Shown one piece after another: positions 59,289 to 64,000 of a stretch of DNA of 64,000 nt (position 1 is its first letter; every line of letters starts with the position of its first letter). Position numbers and translations under genes: made by a program. The DNA is from Epichloe hybrida. Its lineage: Eukaryota > Ascomycota > Sordariomycetes > Hypocreales > Clavicipitaceae. The stretch is from positions 7,316,001-7,380,000 of the forward strand of contig JAFEKR010000001.1 in assembly GCA_019022495.1 (NCBI GenBank), read 5' to 3'. The notes beneath the pieces were generated by a model. The model made no database searches. It worked only from the letters and a program-made list of their open reading frames with translations, and had not been told where the DNA came from.

Positions 59289-60649
59289 ATTAAAAGACTT
59301 CCTTTAGTCCTTTTTAATAACTACTAAAAGATATAACAGAAATACTAATAGATATATTAATAGATATAGTAAATATACTTTAACTATAAGACTAACCTAG
59401 CTAAGGGATAATAACTCCCTTATCTAATACTATAGCACTACTAGTAGCTTAATAGGCTTAATTTAAGACACTTTAACTTATACTTAATAAGTAAATAGTA
59501 AAACTTATATACCTTTAATAATAAGTAATTATAAATACTATAGGACTCTTAACCTAACTATATATTTAGCCTAGCCTAATACCCTAATAGTAAACCTTAC
59601 TTTACCTCTTATCTTTAACCTAGTCTTAACTATACCTAAGGTAAAATAAAAACCTATCCCTATAAGTAACCTATATAATAGTAATAAGGCCTTATTTACT
59701 ATATAAAGGTTCCTAATAAAATATAAGCTATAAGTAAATAAGGACTTTATTAAAACTAATAAAGGTAAGTAAATATTTATTTACTAAAACCTATTCTTTA
59801 AAGTCTAGTCCTAAGTAATTACTTTCTTTAAATAAGGTAGTATTTATAATTTTAACCTAGCTAAATTCCTAAAATACCTTAAGTTTATATTCTTTAATTT
59901 ATATAAGTAAGAGATAGCCCTTATAGAACTTAACTAGATAAAATAAGGCTTAAGAAAGCTATTTTCTATATTCTTTATTTACTTTATAAAGAAGCTTTTA
60001 TTAGTAAGAAAGGATTATTAGAGAGATAATATAAAGCTAGTAAAGCTTTAATAAGTGCTTAATAAGTGTTTAAGAGAAATTAGTATAGGCTAGGGTATTA
60101 GCTAGAGTATATAGTATATAGCTATTATATAGTATTATAAGATTATAGTTAATATTAAGGCCTTTACTATAGAGAATAAGTACTAGTTCTAATATAAACT
60201 ATAGCTAGCTAAACTTATACCTTAGACTAATTATAAGGGTAATATACTAATAACTAGGGTATATATAGTAAGGACTTAATTAGGAAAATAAAATAGGCTA
60301 GTTAAGAAAAAGAAAGGTCTAAAGCTTACTATAAATATATAATAAGCTAAATAGGTATTAGAAGTAAAGTTAGCTAAATACTATTAGGAGAGATATTAAT
60401 TATAATATAAATCTAAGGATTACTATATTTAGGAGTATACCTTTCTCTTACCTTATTACCTATAGGTTAATATTAACTTATATAAAGTAAATAAGAAAAG
60501 CGTAAATAAGGAGGTAAATATTCCCCCTATAGAAAATAAGTAGCCCCTAAGTAAAGTCTTATATAAGGGTAAGAAAGCTAACTATATACTATAATATAGG
60601 ATAACTATTTAAGCTATATAGAGTTAAAGTAAGATATAGTATAATATAT

Positions 60650-63600
60650 AGACTAATTACTATTCTTAATTCCTATACTCTTTAATATATATTATTATAT
60701 TAATATCTAGATTAATTATAGTTATAATTATTATAGTACTATAAGTAAGTTAGTAGTAAAATAGTTTAGCCTAGAGCTTATATAGTTACTAAAGGGAAGG
60801 TATATTTAGACTATAGTAAAAATAAAAATAAAAGGAAAGAGAGTATAGGAGAATACCTCCTTAATTACCTATATAGTATACACTAGAATAGATATTAATA
60901 GCTAGGAGTTATTAGTGTATTTATATATTATCCTAGGCCTTATATAAGATATTATACTTAGGATACTATAGCTAGAATATTATAATATAGTTATTTATAT
61001 AGTAAAATAGTAATTAGTTATTAAAGTAATAAAGGGCTTATATATTTCTAAAGCCTTTATATATAGGGTAAAGACTCTAGTATAAGGAATTATTAGGTCC
61101 TTATATACTATAGAAGCGCACTAGGCATACTATAGGAGAGACACTTCTATAATATTTATTACTATAAGCCTTAGGGAGATAATAATAGTACTATAGATTA
61201 TAGTGCCTAAGATAAAACCTAATAGCCTAGATATATTAATATTACCTAAGGAGTTAGCTAACTTCACAAACCTTTTTAATAAGGCTAGAGCTAATAGCTT
61301 ACCTCCTTATTAGGGGTCCCTTAATTACTATATATACTTATATAAGAATTAGGATAAGTCTAAACTAACGCTCCCTTAGGGACTACTATATAATATACTA
61401 AGGGACTAGCTTCTAGAGGTTAAACACTAGATTATAGACTTAATAGATAAGGGTTAAATCTATACTAGCTTATTATTAGCTATAGCTTTAGTTTTCCTTA
61501 TTAAAAAGGCTAATAAGGGTTAGTGTTTTTATGTAAACTACTACGCTCTTAATAAGATAATAGTATAGGATTACTATTCTTTTTTATTAATTAAGGAAAT
61601 ACTCTATTTCTTATCCTAGGTACACTAGTTTATAAAGGTAAATATTTATATAGTGTTTTATAAGCTATAGATTACTAAGGGCTAGGAGTACCTAATAGCA
61701 TTTTAAACTAGGTTTAGGCTATTTAAGTAGCTAGTTTACCCCTTTAGCCTAGCTAGTACACTAGTAATATTCTAATATTATATTAATAAGTCCTTAGGGG
61801 ATATATTAGGGGATTTTATTATAGCGTACTTAGATAATATCTTAGTTTACTTAGGGGGATTAAGGAAAGACTATATAGCTAAGGTTTAGGTAATATTAGG
61901 TTACTTAAGGGCTATAGGGTTATACTTAGACCTTAATAAGTTTATATTTATAGTAAAGGAGGTTTAATACCTAGGATATATTATTATAGTAAGATATTTT
62001 ATTTATCTAGATCTAGTAAAGGTTATAGCTATTAGGGAATAAGTAACCCTAATAAAACTTTAGAGGGTTTATAGCTTCCTAGGGTTTACTAACTTTTACT
62101 ATAACTTTATTAGTAACTTTTTAGAACTAGTCATACCGCTAATATAATTAACTAAGAGAAATATCCCTTTTTAATAAGGGCCTAAAGAGAATAATGCCTT
62201 TAATAGGTTAAAAGATACCTTTATTATATACCTAATACTAGTATAATAGAATTTAGATTTCCTTATAGTAATAAAAGCTAATTATTTAGAAATAGCTATT
62301 AGAGAATGCCTTTCCTAATAAGGCTAGGATAGTATTATATACCTAGTTACCTATTACTTTACTAGCCTTATAACCTTATAAAAGAACTATATAATCTATA
62401 ATAAGGAATTATTAGCTATTATCTTATGCCTTAAGGTATAGTTAGCTAAGCTATAGGGCATTTCTAGTCTATTTATAATCTATATAGACTATAAGAACCT
62501 AGAGTACTTTATAACTCCCTAGTTAATATTAGAATAGTAAGCTTAATAGGTAAACATACTTATACTATTTAATTTTTACCTTTAGTATAGACCTAGTATA
62601 TAAGTGTAATAGCCTAATACTCTTTCTTAAAGGGAGTAAGACTAGGAAGGGGTAACCTTTAAAATAAAATATATTCTATAACTTATTACTATTATATAAC
62701 TCTTACTAATACTAGATAAATAGTAAGATAATAGTAGTATAGCACTATTACTAACTAGTAAGGTTCTCTTTACTACTAAATACCTTTAGACCTTATAAGA
62801 CTAGGCTATTATCTCTAACCCTATATATAGTATTTAATTAAGGGCTATCTAGGAAAGGGCCTAGAGGTTTCTTATTAAGGCACTTATAAGGAAGTAAGTA
62901 ATAAATTATTCTATAAGCGCTTATAAGGCACTTTAGTTTAGGGGCTATACCTAGGTCTTAGCTTAGAAGCCTCTTATAATAACCCTAATATAGTAATACT
63001 ATAATTTACTAGTAGTAAGCTACCTAAGCTATAACACTATATTCTAAATCTTATAATAGTAGTTTTACTAGGATAGGATATTATAAGATATTACTAGGTT
63101 TATTTATAACTATTATTACTATAGTAGTTATAAAAGCTATTAATATTACTAGGGCTTACTAAAGCCTTTACCTATCCTTAACTAGTTTTAGTTATAAATC
63201 TTTATTAACTTTATAATAAACTTACTAGCACTATTCTTAGAAAAACTATAATACCTAATAGTTATTATAAATTAACTCTCTAAATTTATCTAGCTTAAGG
63301 CTATAACTTCTATAAAAGCTAAGGAATATATAAAGAGGTTTAAAATAGTTTAGTAATAGTTTAGGGGGTTTCCTTAATTAATTATTATAGATTATAGCTT
63401 AGATTAGTTAGGAAAGTTTTAGATAATATTATACTCCCTAGTTAGGATTAATTAGTTACTTTTAATATTATATTACTTATAAACTAATAGTAATACTAAG
63501 TAAGTAAACTAAGAGGTATAGGTAATACTATATATTATAGTCTCCTTCTTATAGTTTAACTAGCTAAAATATCTAGCTACTTACTAGCTTATAATTAATA

Positions 63601-64000
63601 ATAGGCTATTTTCTATAATAGAAGTTAGCCTAAATAAGCTACTATATAGCTATAATCTAAAGCTAGTCTAGTTACTACTAAATATATTTACTTTTATAAT
63701 AATACTAAAGGGGTAAGTAATATAGTTTCTTAAGTACCTTTAGGAGAGTACTTATTTAGTATAAGCTATAATAGCCTATATATAATAAAGGCAGTAAGAT
63801 ACTATATTTACTTTATATTAGCTAGTAAAATAGTTTTAGGTTAAAGATAAGGTATAGCTTTTACTTAAAAATATTAAAACTAACTACCTCTTATAAAAAC
63901 TTAATTAAGTAATAGTAAAGTATATAGTTATAAAAGTCCTAATATTACTTATAGTATAGCTTAATATCCTAAGAGGTATTTACCTAGTATTTTATATAAA
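60650..64000 (+). pseudogene. Degenerate, partial pol of Gypsy copy B
   Basis: RT, RNase H and integrase segments are recognisable in the same order as in copy A and are interrupted by RIP-type stops. The sequence ends within the region after the integrase core. Confidence 0.78.

Larger units (their letters stand above)
59076..64000 (+). mobile_element. Gypsy LTR retrotransposon copy B (chromovirus), runs off the window
   Basis: Same family as copy A. The LTR starts TGTAAGGG at 59076, and the body is collinear with 26386-34000 of copy A apart from the hAT-type insertions. RT YLDNILVY lies near 61832-61855 and the integrase near 63160-63240. Stops are frequent. It inserted into the MULE; the 5' flank is TCTAG, and the matching 3' duplication lies outside the window. 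Confidence 0.88.

Noticed and set aside
1..64000. tRNA or rRNA genes
   Set aside because: No intact A/B box pair with a foldable cloverleaf or rRNA core sequence was noticed; a covariance-model scan would be decisive.

Overview
This is nuclear DNA of a filamentous ascomycete, most likely a sordariomycete and probably Hypocreales. The basis is short GT..AG introns with CTAAC/CTGAC branch points, single-copy euascomycete genes (NBR1, a Nup2/Nup61-type nucleoporin, gamma-tubulin, TIM22, SNW1/Prp45, a p24 protein) and a sharp split between GC-balanced gene islands and very AT/TA-rich blocks. In those blocks former C:G positions have become T:A and every transposon frame is full of stops, the signature of repeat-induced point mutation (RIP). 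The species assignment is inference.

Layout: 1-433 is the end of a RIP-mutated terminal-inverted-repeat (TIR) element. 434-25792 is gene island 1: NBR1 (+), nucleoporin (+), gamma-tubulin (+), TIM22 (+), a membrane-anchored GH16 glucanase (-), a small coiled-coil protein (+), a four-helix membrane protein (-), SNW1/Prp45 (-), a p24 cargo receptor (-) and a PhoD-type phosphatase (+). 25795-45606 is a 19.8 kb nested transposon block almost without open frames. Target-site duplications let its layers be peeled: a TA-flanked TIR element holds a Gypsy chromovirus, which holds two hAT-type elements with 8-bp duplications and a third hAT-type block, and that block holds a 6.9 kb Copia element with 288-bp LTRs. 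45609-56910 is gene island 2: an unrecognised 338-aa protein (+) and a divergent pair, a secreted four-LysM protein (-) and a large killer-toxin-like GH18 chitinase (+). 56935-64000 is a RIP-dead MULE broken by a 612-bp miniature LTR-type element (57260-57871) and by a second Gypsy copy that runs off the window.

Island 1 is housekeeping: selective autophagy, nuclear transport, microtubule nucleation, mitochondrial import, splicing and ER-Golgi traffic. Island 2 is accessory: the LysM protein and the chitinase share a 1.16 kb divergent promoter region and both act on chitin, a pairing known in other ascomycetes. Two coding lesions need checking: a TAA at codon 129 of the chitinase and a one-base frame change in the nucleoporin at about 7190-7200.

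Exon coordinates were read by eye from splice signals, frame and family expectation. No alignment or search could be run, so names rest on recognised motifs.
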